A DNA stretch of 64,000 nucleotides from Rhizobium esperanzae (GCF_002204185.1 NZ_MXPU01000017.1:85846-149845); one strand, 5' to 3'. Shown: positions 28,199 to 38,108, counted from the first letter of the stretch. Notes: a model not told the origin generated them from the letters alone. Made by a program: numbers and translations.

Positions 28199-30619
28199 TC
28201 ACCCGAGATAGGTCTGGGCGAGCAGATCGGAAAGCTGCTCCAATTCGCGTTCGAGCCGCTGGTAGACCTCGACTCCCATGCCCTCCGGCGTCATCACCGC
28301 CAGGCCGGAATGAAGCCGCATCGCCTCCCGGTAGAAGGGCGACATCTGGCCATTGATCAGGGCGTTCGGCAATTGCTCGACCTCATGGTGGATCTCGTTC
28401 ACCTGGAAGAGGACCGAGCGAGGATTGAGGGGATCGAGCGCCAACAGGTCGGTGACGGTCAGCCGCGCGGTATTGACGTTGTAGCGGCGACGGTGGGTCA
28501 TGACGCTGTCGCCGATCTCGAGCAGCATGTCGAGCGCGCCGTCGGGCGCTTCCGGGCCGGACATGTGGCCGAGCAGGCGCGTCATGTGCAGGCCGCGCTC
28601 GATATAGCGGCCGAGCGAGAGGAAGCGCCAGCCCATGAAGCGGTACATGTTTTCGTGCACGAGGCCGGCAAAGCCCGCGAGCTTGCGCAGGAGGATCGTC
28701 ATCGCATGGCTGGCGTCATCGCCGGCCGTGACGGTGGCGTGAAACCGCCGGGCGGTTTTGGCGAGATCGTTGAGGGCGAGCCAACCATCGGGCGAGAAGC
28801 GGTCGCGGATGTTGCTGGCCGAATAGACGGCGCTGTCGATGTTGCGCAGGAGCCTCTCGGGCACGGGCTCGGCGGTATCGATATCGAGGGCCGCGAGATA
28901 GGCTGAGACATCGGCGAGCAGCGGCTGGCTCGGATCGGCAGCTTCGGCAAAACGCGCATGCCAGGCGCGCAGGATGCGCAACGCACCTTCGGCGCGTTCG
29001 ATGTAGCGGCCGAGCCAGAACAGATTGTCGGCCGCCCGGCTCGGCAGGCTGCCCGGCATGTTGCGGGTGAAGCTGCCTTCCGCCGGCAGCAGGGTGTGGC
29101 GCTCGACCGGCTTGTCGCTGACGATCCAGACGTCGGCAGCTGCTCCGCCAGACTGCATGGCGATCGCCGAGACGTCGGCGCCGGAGCCGATGCGGGCAAA
29201 ACCGCCGGGCATGATCTGCCAGCCGTCTGCCGTGCGGGCAGCGAAAACGCGCAGCGACATCGGCCGCGGCACGAGTTTGCCGTTCACCCAGGCGGGCGTC
29301 GTCGATAGCGTGACGACTTCCTGGCCGACCAGTTTCGGGCCGTCCGAGTTGAGCCAGTCGGCAATGGAGTCCTTGGCGGTTGCCCGCAGCGACGAGCCGA
29401 GGACGGATTCGCCGTTGTCATCGAAGAAGGGGGCGCGGGAATAGGCCGGGCCGATCACCATTTTCTCGATATTCTTGGCGACCTGCTCGCGCTCTTCCTT
29501 CTGGCCGCACCACCAGGTGGCGATCGACGGCAGTTTCAGATCCTGCCCGAGCAGATGCCGGCAGATGGTCGGCATGAAGGCCAGAAGCGCCCGGGTTTCG
29601 AGAATGCCGGTGCCGAGCGCATTGACGATGGTGACGCTTTCGGCGCGCAGCGCCTCCACCAGACCGGGCGTGCCGATATGCGAATTCTGGTTCAGCTCCA
29701 GCGGGTCGGCAAAGGCCGAGTCGAGGCGGCGCCAGAGCACGCCGATCGGCTTCAGGCCGGCGACGGTGCGGACCATGACGCGGCCTTTGACGACGGCGAG
29801 ATCCTCACCCTCGAGCAGCATGAAGCCGAGATAGCGGGCGATGTAGGCGTGTTCGTAATAGGTCTCGTTGGCGGGACCTGGCGTCAGGACGGCGATGCGG
29901 TCGTCGCCCGAATGTTTCATGTCCTGCAGCGCATCGCGGAAGGCGCCGAAGAAGGAGGCGAGGCGGTGGACGGGCGTTTCGGCGTAGATATCCGAGAAGG
30001 CTCGGGTCGTCGCGACGCGGTTTTCAAGTGCAAAGCCGGCGCCGGAGGGAGCCTGAGTGCGGTCTGCCAGCACCCACCAATTGCCGTCAGGCCCACGGCC
30101 GATCTCGAAGGCGCAGAAGTGAAGATAGTGGCCGGATGCCGGCCGGATGCCGGCCAGCGGGCGCTGAAATTCGGAATTGGCGGCGATCAGCGCCGGCGGC
30201 AGGAATCCTTCCTCCACAAGCCGGTTCTCCCCGTAGATATCGGCAATGATCGCCTCCAGCAGGTCGGCGCGCTGGACGAGGCCTGCCGACAGCGCCTGCC
30301 ATTCGCGCTCATCGATCAGCACCGGGATATGCGAGATCGGCCAGGCGCGTTCGCCGGTACCCTTGCTGCCATAGGCACGGTAGAAGACGCCGGCGTCTCT
30401 GAGGTACCGGTCGGCGCGGGCGAAGCGCTCCGCGAGATCCCTTTCCGGCATTGCGCCGAGATGCGAGAGGAAACGCTGCCAGACGGGGCGGACCCCGCCT
30501 TTATTGTCCACCATTTCGTCGGCGGTGTCGGGAAGCGGCGCATAGCCGAAGGCCGCATCCTTGCCGATGCTGCTCTCCGCCTCTTCCCTGCGCTCCAATG
30601 CCGGTCTCTTACCCATCAA
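28199..30619 (-). CDS. Fused circularly permuted ATP-grasp and alpha-E domain protein
   Basis: An 806-residue fusion. Residues about 30-500 match the circularly permuted ATP-grasp family (DUF404/DUF407-like; motifs include VLTPGPANETYYEHAYIARY and LGTGILETRALLAFMP). Residues about 515-806 form the helical alpha-E domain (DUF403; SRAADNLFWLGRYIERAEG). These domains are separate genes in many bacteria. ATP-grasp enzymes usually join a carboxylate to an amine via an acyl phosphate, so a peptide or amide ligase role is likely; the substrate is unknown. Lies 36 bp after the DUF2126 gene and 4 bp before the small transglutaminase. Confidence 0.9.
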   Translation of the reverse strand: MMGKRPALERREEAESSIGKDAAFGYAPLPDTADEMVDNKGGVRPVWQRFLSHLGAMPERDLAERFARADRYLRDAGVFYRAYGSKGTGERAWPISHIPVLIDEREWQALSAGLVQRADLLEAIIADIYGENRLVEEGFLPPALIAANSEFQRPLAGIRPASGHYLHFCAFEIGRGPDGNWWVLADRTQAPSGAGFALENRVATTRAFSDIYAETPVHRLASFFGAFRDALQDMKHSGDDRIAVLTPGPANETYYEHAYIARYLGFMLLEGEDLAVVKGRVMVRTVAGLKPIGVLWRRLDSAFADPLELNQNSHIGTPGLVEALRAESVTIVNALGTGILETRALLAFMPTICRHLLGQDLKLPSIATWWCGQKEEREQVAKNIEKMVIGPAYSRAPFFDDNGESVLGSSLRATAKDSIADWLNSDGPKLVGQEVVTLSTTPAWVNGKLVPRPMSLRVFAARTADGWQIMPGGFARIGSGADVSAIAMQSGGAAADVWIVSDKPVERHTLLPAEGSFTRNMPGSLPSRAADNLFWLGRYIERAEGALRILRAWHARFAEAADPSQPLLADVSAYLAALDIDTAEPVPERLLRNIDSAVYSASNIRDRFSPDGWLALNDLAKTARRFHATVTAGDDASHAMTILLRKLAGFAGLVHENMYRFMGWRFLSLGRYIERGLHMTRLLGHMSGPEAPDGALDMLLEIGDSVMTHRRRYNVNTARLTVTDLLALDPLNPRSVLFQVNEIHHEVEQLPNALINGQMSPFYREAMRLHSGLAVMTPEGMGVEVYQRLERELEQLSDLLAQTYLG

Positions 30620-30655
30620 ACCCCAACTTCAACCCTCGGCCTCTAGCCCCGGTCC

Positions 30656-33600
30656 TCAAATGCCGGCGGGCCGCCTCAGATCCAGCGTCAGCGGGAATTC
30701 CGGCGAACCCGTCTCGGCGCGCGGGATAAAACCGCCCGCCGTATGCCCCCACGGCTCGAAGCGGGCGAGCCGCCTTGCTTCCGCCTCGTTGCCGTTGACC
30801 GGGAAGGTGTCATAGGTCCGGCCGCCCGGATGGGCAACATGATAGATGCAGCCGCCAATCGAACGTTTCGACCATGTATCATAAATATCAAAAGTCAAAG
30901 GTGTGTTGACCGGCAACACCGGATGCAAGCCTGAGGCCGGTTGCCATGCCTTGTAGCGGACGCCGGCGACCGATACGCCCGACGTGCCGGTCGGCGTCAG
31001 CGGCAGGACGCGGCCGTTGCAGGTGACGGTGTAGCGCGCGGTATTGCTTGTTTCGAAGCGTAGCTGCAGGCGTTCGACGGACGAATCGACATAGCGCACC
31101 GTGCCGCCGATCGCGCCTTGCTCACCCATGACGTGCCAGGGTTCCAGCGCCTGCCGCAGTTCCAGCTTCGATCCTTCATATTCGACCTCGCCGCAGAAGG
31201 GGAAGCGGAATTCGAGCTGGGCTTTGAACCATCCAGGGCTGAGATTGAAGCCGTTTTCGCGCAAGTCCGCCAGCACATCGAGGAAGTCGGCCCAGACATA
31301 ATGCGGCAGCATGAAGCGGTCGTGCAGCGAGGTTCCCCAGCGTACAAACTTGCCGTCGGCCGGATTCATCCAGAAGCGGGCGATCAGCGCACGCACCAAC
31401 AATTGCTGCGCCAGCGACATGCGGGCATTCGGCGGCATCTCGAAACCCCGGAATTCCACGAGACCGAGGCGACCCGTCGGGCCATCGGGCGAGAAGAGCT
31501 TGTCGATGCAGATTTCAGCGCGGTGGGTATTGCCGGTCACGTCGATCAAGAGGTTGCGGAACAGGCGATCGATGAGCCAGGGCAAAGGCTGCTGGCCACG
31601 GCCGGGCGCCGGGATCTGCGCCAGTGCGATTTCCAGCTCGTAGAGGCTGTCGTGACGGGCCTCATCGATGCGCGGCGCCTGGCTGGTTGGGCCGATGAAC
31701 AGGCCGGAGAAGAGGTAGGACAGCGACGGATGGCGTTGCCAGTGCAACACCAGGCTCTTCAGAAGGTCGGGGCGGCGCAGGAAAGGACTGTTGTTCGGGT
31801 TGCTACCGCCTACGACGACATGGTTGCCGCCGCCGGTGCCGGTGTGGCGGCCGTCGATCATGAACTTGTCGGCGCCGAGACGGCTCTGGCGAGCCTCCTC
31901 GTAGATGGCAGTGGTGATGTCGACCGTCTCTTTCCATGTCGAGGACGGATGAATGTTGACCTCGATGACGCCGGGATCCGGGGCGACGCGGATGACGTTG
32001 ATGCGCTCGTCCTGCGGCGGCGGATAGCCTTCGATGTGAACGGCGAGGCCGAGGGCGGCTGCCGCTCGTTCGGTGGAGGCAATGAGATCGAGATAATCTT
32101 CGAGCGTTTCTGTGGGCGGCATGAAGACGCAGAGGCGGCCGTCGCGCGGCTCGACGGAAAGCGCGGTGCGGACGTGGCCGCCGATCTCGTTCAACGATTG
32201 GGGTGCCGCCGGCTGCTGGCCGGTGAAAGGCTCGAAGTGCGCGGCTTGCAGCGGACGCCCGCTATCCTCGCCGAAATCCGGCAGTTCGGGGCGCTGCACA
32301 AACGGATCGAGCGGGTTGATATAGGGATATTGCGAGGGCGGGATATAGGCGAGCGAATTGAGCGGCAGACGATAGCCGACCGGACTGTCGCCCGGCACGA
32401 GGAAGATGCGGCCGCGCCGCGTCGACCATTTCTCGCTCGTCCATGTGCGGCCGCTGGCGCGTGCATTCCATGCCTGAACAGGCAGGACGTAGCCGGTCGG
32501 CCGGGTCAGTCCGCGATCGAAGACACGGGCGATACGGCTGCGTTCCTCGGCGTCCTTGAGCTTGGAATTCGCCGGATCCACATTCTCCGGCAGGTTCGCT
32601 TCCTTGGTGAGCCATTCGGCGGGATCCTCGAAGGCCGGCGCGACATATTCGGGGGAAACATCCAGCTCGCCGGCAATCGCCGTCAGCAGCCGGCCGGCAT
32701 CATCCTCCGTGACCTCATAATTGCGGCCCTCGGTGGCGACGAGATTGTCATCGGACCAGATCGGCAAGCCATCCTTGCGCCAGTAGAGCGAGAAGGTCCA
32801 GCGTGGCAGGCTTTCGCCCGGATACCATTTGCCCTGGCCGTAATGCAGGAAACCGTTCGGGGCGAAGCGGGTGCGAAGCCGGCGGATGAGCGCGTCCGCC
32901 TTTTCGCGCTTGGTCGGGCCGACGGCCTCGGTGTTCCATTCGGCGGATTGAAAATCGTCGATCGAGACGAAGGTCGGCTCGCCGCCCATGGTGAGGCGCA
33001 CATCCTCGGCTTCGAGGATGCGATCGACCTTCTCGCCGAGTTCGTTGAGTTCGTTCCAGCTCTCATCGGAGAAGGGCTTGGTGATGCGCGGATGCTCGGC
33101 AACGCGCGAGACCTTCATATCGAAGGCAAATTCGGTTTCGGCCTCGCCGAAATAACCGCCGGAAATCGGAGCGGCGTTGCGATAGTGCGGCGTTGCTGCA
33201 AGCGGGATATGGCTTTCGCCGGTCAGAAGGCCGGAGGTCGGATCGAGGCCAACCCAGCCGGCACCGGGCAGATAGACCTCGGCCCAGGCATGCAGGTCGG
33301 TGAAATCGACTTCGGTCCCGGAGGGCCCGTCGAGCGCCTTCAGGTCAGGTGTCAGCTGGATGAGGTAGCCGGAGACGAAGCGGGCGGCAAGGCCGAGGTG
33401 GCGCAGGATCTGGACGAGCAGCCAGCTGGTGTCGCGGCAGGAGCCCTTGGCGTTTTCCAGCGTCTCTTCCGGCGTCTGCACACCGGCTTCCATGCGGATG
33501 ACATAACCGATCTGCCGCTGCAGGCGGGCATTCAGGCCGACGACCATATCGATCGTCGGCTGGCCTGGCGACCAATCGAGCGTCGGCAGCAGCGCCTTGA

Positions 33601-33979
33601 GACGCGGGCCGGCCGGCTCCGACGTCATGTAGATCGACAGATCCTCCCGGATGGTTTCAGGATAATCGAACGGCCACTTGGTCGCCTCCTCCTCGACGAA
33701 GAAATCGAAGGGATTATAGACCGTCATGTCGGCGACGAGGTCGACCTCGATCTTGAATTCCGTCACCGGGTCCGGGAAGACGAAGCGGGCGAGGTAATTG
33801 CCGTAAGGGTCCTGCTGCAGATTGACGAAGTGGTTGGAGGGGGTGACCTTCAACGAGTGGCTGAGCACCCGCGTCTTCGAATGCGAGGCCGGTTTCAACC
33901 GGATGATCTGTGGGCCGAGCCGGACCGGTTTGTCATAGGTATAATGCGTCAGGTGATAGATGCTGGCTTTGATCGACAT
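30656..33979 (-). CDS. Large transglutaminase-DUF2126 (putative amidoligase) protein
   Basis: An 1107-residue protein. Residues 1-90 are a Bact_transglu_N beta domain, about 150-260 the transglutaminase core with C181 (KGSCRDTSW), H230 (DLHAWAEV) and D246 (VGLDPTSG). Residues about 300-1107 are DUF2126, which Pfam describes as a putative amidoligase; conserved-looking pieces are RLTMGGEPTFVSIDDF and HTGTGGGNHVVVGGSNPNNS. No signal peptide, so it should act in the cytoplasm. First gene of the trio with ATP-grasp/alpha-E and the small transglutaminase. Combining a peptide-cleaving or acyl-transfer fold with a ligase fold in one chain is striking; the substrate is not known. Confidence 0.9.
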   Translation of the reverse strand: MSIKASIYHLTHYTYDKPVRLGPQIIRLKPASHSKTRVLSHSLKVTPSNHFVNLQQDPYGNYLARFVFPDPVTEFKIEVDLVADMTVYNPFDFFVEEEATKWPFDYPETIREDLSIYMTSEPAGPRLKALLPTLDWSPGQPTIDMVVGLNARLQRQIGYVIRMEAGVQTPEETLENAKGSCRDTSWLLVQILRHLGLAARFVSGYLIQLTPDLKALDGPSGTEVDFTDLHAWAEVYLPGAGWVGLDPTSGLLTGESHIPLAATPHYRNAAPISGGYFGEAETEFAFDMKVSRVAEHPRITKPFSDESWNELNELGEKVDRILEAEDVRLTMGGEPTFVSIDDFQSAEWNTEAVGPTKREKADALIRRLRTRFAPNGFLHYGQGKWYPGESLPRWTFSLYWRKDGLPIWSDDNLVATEGRNYEVTEDDAGRLLTAIAGELDVSPEYVAPAFEDPAEWLTKEANLPENVDPANSKLKDAEERSRIARVFDRGLTRPTGYVLPVQAWNARASGRTWTSEKWSTRRGRIFLVPGDSPVGYRLPLNSLAYIPPSQYPYINPLDPFVQRPELPDFGEDSGRPLQAAHFEPFTGQQPAAPQSLNEIGGHVRTALSVEPRDGRLCVFMPPTETLEDYLDLIASTERAAAALGLAVHIEGYPPPQDERINVIRVAPDPGVIEVNIHPSSTWKETVDITTAIYEEARQSRLGADKFMIDGRHTGTGGGNHVVVGGSNPNNSPFLRRPDLLKSLVLHWQRHPSLSYLFSGLFIGPTSQAPRIDEARHDSLYELEIALAQIPAPGRGQQPLPWLIDRLFRNLLIDVTGNTHRAEICIDKLFSPDGPTGRLGLVEFRGFEMPPNARMSLAQQLLVRALIARFWMNPADGKFVRWGTSLHDRFMLPHYVWADFLDVLADLRENGFNLSPGWFKAQLEFRFPFCGEVEYEGSKLELRQALEPWHVMGEQGAIGGTVRYVDSSVERLQLRFETSNTARYTVTCNGRVLPLTPTGTSGVSVAGVRYKAWQPASGLHPVLPVNTPLTFDIYDTWSKRSIGGCIYHVAHPGGRTYDTFPVNGNEAEARRLARFEPWGHTAGGFIPRAETGSPEFPLTLDLRRPAGI

Positions 33980-34089
33980 ATTTCTCTTTTTATCCGGCGC
34001 GCATCATTGTGCGGCTTGCTGTTCCCGAAGCCAGTGTGTGCAATGCAGCGAAAGAAAGCAAGGGCGGAAGGCCGAGGACCCGGCGGCTT

Positions 34090-35472
34090 TTACGCCGCCT
34101 TGGCGAAGGTGACCCCCGCCTTCAGGCCCTTGCCGCCCGCGCCTGGCTCCAGCGTCAACGCGGCGTTGAAAAGATTGGCGATTTCTTCGACGATCGGCAG
34201 GCCGAGGCCAGCGCCGGGCGCGCCGGAATCATTGCCGCGCGAAAAGCGCCTGCGGACTGCCTCCAGCTTCTCGCTGGGAATACCGGGACCATTGTCCTCG
34301 ACTTCGAGGCGAACCGTGTCGGCGGCTGCGATGATGCGGACGGTGACCTCAGCCCCTTTGCCGGCATAGGCGATGGCGTTGCCGGCGAGGTTGCGCAGCA
34401 TCTCCCCGATCAGCAGAGGCTCGGCGCGGATCATGGCCGGGCTTTCGCCCTCGAAGCCGAGATCGATGCCGGCGACGGCGGCCGCCGGGATCTGCTCACC
34501 GGTGATTTCCTGGGCGATGGCCGCAAGATCGATGGCGGAGGCGGTCAGCGCCTCCTTGGCCGCGGCGGCGTCGATCTTCGCCATCAGCAGAAGCTGGGCA
34601 AGGATGCGTTCGGCATGCGCCACGGCCTGGTCTCCCTTCAGCGCTGCCGCCTGGGCTTCATCAAGCGTGCCGGCGCGGGCCGAAAGGGCGAGCTGGGTAC
34701 GGATGATCGCCAGCGGCGTGCGTAGCTGATGGCTGGCATTGCCGGTGAAATTGCGCAGCGCATCGAGAGCCGACTGCAGGCGGACCATGAAGGAATTGAC
34801 CGTATCGACTAGCGGCTCGACCTCGCTCGGCACGGTTTGTTCAATCGGATGCAGATCGTCAGGACTGCGTTCGCCGATGGCGTCGCCGAGCTTGTAGAGC
34901 GGGCGGAGCGCCACCGTGACCGATATCCAGACGATGACCGCCGCGCCCAAGATCATGAAGGCGAGACGCAGCGCCGAACGCACGAGAATCGCCTGCGTCA
35001 ATTGCCGGCGTGCGATGGTGGTTTCGGCGACCGTCACGACGAAGGGCACGGAGCGGATGCCGGTCGAAGCCGAACGCTCGAGGGTGGCGATGCGGATCGG
35101 CTCGCCGCGAAAGCTGTCGTCGGCAAAGGCCGCGGCATTGCCGGGCGTCTTCTTCAGGACCGGCAGGGATTGATAGCCGGTGATGAATTGACCCGGAGGG
35201 CCGTCAACGCGGTAGAAGACCCGGTCCTGCGCGGCCGAGGTCAGCATTTCAAGGGCGACATAGGGAATGTCGACCTGCAATGTCCCGTCTTCGGCGACGA
35301 CGACGCGTTCGGCAATTGCCAGAGCAGAGCCGGCGAGCACCCGGTCGGAGACGATATTCGACGTCTTGACCGCCTCACGATAGGTATCGGCGAGCGCCAG
35401 CGTGCCGATGACGGCGGTCGAGATGAGCAGCCAGAAGAGCAGCCGGCGCCTGAGGGAATAGGCTGATTTCAT
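34090..35472 (-). CDS. TctE-like sensor histidine kinase
   Basis: A 460-residue inner-membrane kinase. Membrane helices at about 10-30 and 165-190 flank a periplasmic 2CSK_N-type sensor. The H-box NASHQLRTPL is near residue 246, the N-box LAGNAIAYAG and G-box EDNGPGIP follow, with a second glycine loop GAGLGLPIVEEIANLF. Its ATG overlaps the response-regulator stop by 4 bp. TctE-family kinases typically control carboxylate transport, and a tctCBA operon lies 4 kb away, so that is the likely target. The distance and the intervening cyclase gene keep this an inference. Confidence 0.9.
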   Translation of the reverse strand: MKSAYSLRRRLLFWLLISTAVIGTLALADTYREAVKTSNIVSDRVLAGSALAIAERVVVAEDGTLQVDIPYVALEMLTSAAQDRVFYRVDGPPGQFITGYQSLPVLKKTPGNAAAFADDSFRGEPIRIATLERSASTGIRSVPFVVTVAETTIARRQLTQAILVRSALRLAFMILGAAVIVWISVTVALRPLYKLGDAIGERSPDDLHPIEQTVPSEVEPLVDTVNSFMVRLQSALDALRNFTGNASHQLRTPLAIIRTQLALSARAGTLDEAQAAALKGDQAVAHAERILAQLLLMAKIDAAAAKEALTASAIDLAAIAQEITGEQIPAAAVAGIDLGFEGESPAMIRAEPLLIGEMLRNLAGNAIAYAGKGAEVTVRIIAAADTVRLEVEDNGPGIPSEKLEAVRRRFSRGNDSGAPGAGLGLPIVEEIANLFNAALTLEPGAGGKGLKAGVTFAKAA

Positions 35473-36146
35473 GAAGCCTCGGGCAGCTTGTCGAGATAGT
35501 AGCCGATGCCGCGGGCGGTCTTGACCGTCAGGCCGTACGGCGAGAGGCGTTTCCTCAGCCGGCTGACATATTGCTCGATCGCGTTTGCGGAAATGTCGTC
35601 GTCAAAGGCCGTCAGCGACTGGATGATCGCCTCCTTGGCCATGACCTTGCCGGCCCGCATGAAGAGGATTTCGAGCAAGCCGAGTTCGCGGGCGGGAATA
35701 TCAAGGGGGGTGTCGCCCGATGAAAAGGTGCGGGAATTGAGGTCGAAGGAAATGCCGCCGAAGCCGACGGTCGCCGAACGCAGCCCGGCCTGGCGGCGCA
35801 GCAGCACGCGAACGCGGGCCTCAAACTCGGCGATATCGAAGGGTTTGATCAGATAATCGTCGGCACCGAGATCGAGACCTTTCACCCTTTCTTCCGGCGT
35901 GCCGCGCGCCGTCAGGATCAGCACGGCTGCCTGGTTCTGCCGGGCGCGCATGGCGCGCAGCACGTCGAGCCCGTCCATTTCGGGCAGGTTGAGGTCGAGA
36001 ATGACAAGATCGAAGTTTTCGGCGGCGATCACTGCATTGGCGGATGCGCCGTCATGGACGACGTCGACGGCATGGCCCGTGCCGCGCAAGATCGCCGACA
36101 GGCCGTCGGCCAGTGCGATATTGTCTTCTGTGAGCAGGATGCGCAC
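35469..36146 (-). CDS. OmpR/TctD-family response regulator
   Basis: A 225-residue regulator with receiver domain (about 1-115; phospho-acceptor D51 in VILDLNLPEMDG; conserved Lys in DYLIKPFD) and an OmpR-type winged helix (about 125-220; NAIEQYVSRLRKRL). The start is set at the GTG at 36146 because GAGGGAA lies 5 nt before it; a TTG at 36167 lacks such a site. Co-transcribed with the kinase gene at 34090. Probably binds direct or inverted repeats near the tct promoter. Confidence 0.92.
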   Translation of the reverse strand: MRILLTEDNIALADGLSAILRGTGHAVDVVHDGASANAVIAAENFDLVILDLNLPEMDGLDVLRAMRARQNQAAVLILTARGTPEERVKGLDLGADDYLIKPFDIAEFEARVRVLLRRQAGLRSATVGFGGISFDLNSRTFSSGDTPLDIPARELGLLEILFMRAGKVMAKEAIIQSLTAFDDDISANAIEQYVSRLRKRLSPYGLTVKTARGIGYYLDKLPEAS

Positions 36147-36239
36147 GGATGTTCCCTCTGTTTTCAAAGGAGATTACAGAGGTGGCGGAGCGATGTCATA
36201 GCGATTTTCAAAATTCGGTGAATGGCCGAGAACGGGATT

Positions 36240-38108
36240 TCAACTCCCGGTCCTCTCGATCCGCTCACGTTCCGTCATTGCGATCGCCAACAATTTCCGG
36301 AAGCGAGGATCGTCGCGGATGTTGTCGAGGTCGGAATCATTGTTGAACCATTTGATGTGATAGACGGAGCTGTGCGGCAGCAGCTTCTCGAGCAGGTCGA
36401 TTGCTTGGTCGGTATCGCCGAGGACGGAATAGACGCAGGCAAGATTATACTGGGCGACGATGTCGTCGGGATCGATGGCGATCGCGCGGGCGGCCCAGTC
36501 GCGTGCCCGCGTTGCATCGCCGAGATGAGCAAGCGCCAGCGCGCCGCGATGGGCCGGGCCGGAGTTTTCGGGATTGAGATTCAACGCACGTTCGGCGCGC
36601 AGCAGGCCGAGCCGCGCCCAGTTTTCCGTATCCACCGGACGGCCAAGCGAGCGGTAGGCCGTCATCAGATGAATCGGCGAGACGTAGTCGTCAGGGCGGA
36701 TTTCGGCGGCGCGGGTGAAATATTGAACGGATTCGGCAAAGTTGCCGCGCATAAAGAAGAACCGGGCGTAATGGAAATTCGCCTCAAAGAGGTTCGGGTC
36801 GAGCGTGAGGGCACGTTCGAAGGCGGCCGCCGCCCGATCATCGAGGCCGCTTTGATGCAGCGCCAAGCCATGCGAGGCATGAGCTTCGGGAAGATCGGGA
36901 TCGAGCTGAAGCGCCCGAGCGCTCATGTCGAGAATGCGCCTCAGCGGCACATCGTCAGGCGCCCAGTCGCGGATCGCAGCGTCGCAATCGGCGATGCCGG
37001 CATAGGCCCGGGCATAATCAGGGTCGAGTTCCACCGCCTTGCAGAACATGCGCCTTGCGAGCTGCAGGTAGGATTTCGTCCAGCTGTGGGAGAGCTGGCG
37101 ACCCCTGAGATAATAGGTGTAGGCCTCGACATTGGCCGTCGGTTCGTTGGCGATCGCCTTCTTCTCCTCCGGCAGCAGGCGCACCCTCAGCTGGCTGACG
37201 ATCGCCTGTGTGATCTCGTCCTGAATCGCAAAGATGTCGGTGAGATCGCGGTCGTAACGCTCGGCCCAGAGATGGTCGCCATTGGCAGTGTCGATGAGCT
37301 GGCCGGAGATGCGTACGCGCTTGTCGAAGATGCGCACGCTTCCTTCGAGCACATAACGCACTCCGAGTTCCTGGGCGAGGCGCTTCAACTTCACCGATAT
37401 GCCCTTGTAAGTAAAGATGGTGTTGCGCGGCACGACGTGCAGGCTCGAGATCTTCGAGAGATCGGTGATGATATCTTCGGTGATGCCGTCGGAAAAATAA
37501 TCCTGATCGGCGTCGCCGCTCATATTTGTGAAGGGCAGCACGGCAATAAAGCAGGTATTGCGGTTCTGTGCCACCAGTCGGGTGGATGAGGGCGGCGCCA
37601 AGGTGACGGTGTAGACCTGAACGGGCTGCCTGATATTCTTCAGCATGTGCTCGCCGATGAATTCGAAGCCGAGATTGAGGCGCGAGCCGACCTGGTCGCG
37701 CACGGAGGCCGAGACGGCGATGCCGCCCGGTGCTGCGATACGCTCGAGCCTTGCGGCAAGATTGACGCCGTCGCCAAATATATCGCCGTTCTCGACGACG
37801 ACATCGCCGAGATTGATGCCGATGCGGAATTCAACGCGCTCGTCCTTCGGCACGTTCTCGTTGCGGGCGGACATGCTGCGCTGTATTTCGGCGGCGCAGG
37901 CGACGGCATTCACCACGCTCTGGAATTCGGCAAGGATGCCATCGCCGGTGAGTTTGACGATCCGGCCCTTGTAGTCCGAAATACGAACGTCAACCAGCTC
38001 ACAGCGATGACGGTTCAGCGCCTGCAAGGTGCCTGACTCATCAATGCCCATCAATCGGCTGTAGCCGACGACATCCGCAGCGAGAATAGCGCTCAGTCGT
38101 CGTTCCAT
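36240..38108 (-). CDS. Class III cyclase with TolB-like and TPR domains
   Basis: A 622-residue soluble protein. The cyclase domain is at the very N-terminus (RLSAILAADVVGYSRLMG; metal Asp in AADVVG and KLTGDGILAEF). It is followed by a linker, a TolB-N-like segment FIAVLPFTNMSGDADQDYFS near 190-260, and about five TPR units to the C-terminus. This architecture is expanded in rhizobia. The ATG at 38108 with GGGAGGGG 3 nt before it is preferred to one at 38120. Placed between the two-component genes and the binding-protein gene, but read as its own unit. Confidence 0.87.
   Translation of the reverse strand: MERRLSAILAADVVGYSRLMGIDESGTLQALNRHRCELVDVRISDYKGRIVKLTGDGILAEFQSVVNAVACAAEIQRSMSARNENVPKDERVEFRIGINLGDVVVENGDIFGDGVNLAARLERIAAPGGIAVSASVRDQVGSRLNLGFEFIGEHMLKNIRQPVQVYTVTLAPPSSTRLVAQNRNTCFIAVLPFTNMSGDADQDYFSDGITEDIITDLSKISSLHVVPRNTIFTYKGISVKLKRLAQELGVRYVLEGSVRIFDKRVRISGQLIDTANGDHLWAERYDRDLTDIFAIQDEITQAIVSQLRVRLLPEEKKAIANEPTANVEAYTYYLRGRQLSHSWTKSYLQLARRMFCKAVELDPDYARAYAGIADCDAAIRDWAPDDVPLRRILDMSARALQLDPDLPEAHASHGLALHQSGLDDRAAAAFERALTLDPNLFEANFHYARFFFMRGNFAESVQYFTRAAEIRPDDYVSPIHLMTAYRSLGRPVDTENWARLGLLRAERALNLNPENSGPAHRGALALAHLGDATRARDWAARAIAIDPDDIVAQYNLACVYSVLGDTDQAIDLLEKLLPHSSVYHIKWFNNDSDLDNIRDDPRFRKLLAIAMTERERIERTGS

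Noticed and set aside
31118..34369. A 1083-codon open frame on the plus strand
   Set aside because: Antisense shadow of the DUF2126 transglutaminase gene, with low-complexity Arg/Ala/Gly content and no recognisable domain.
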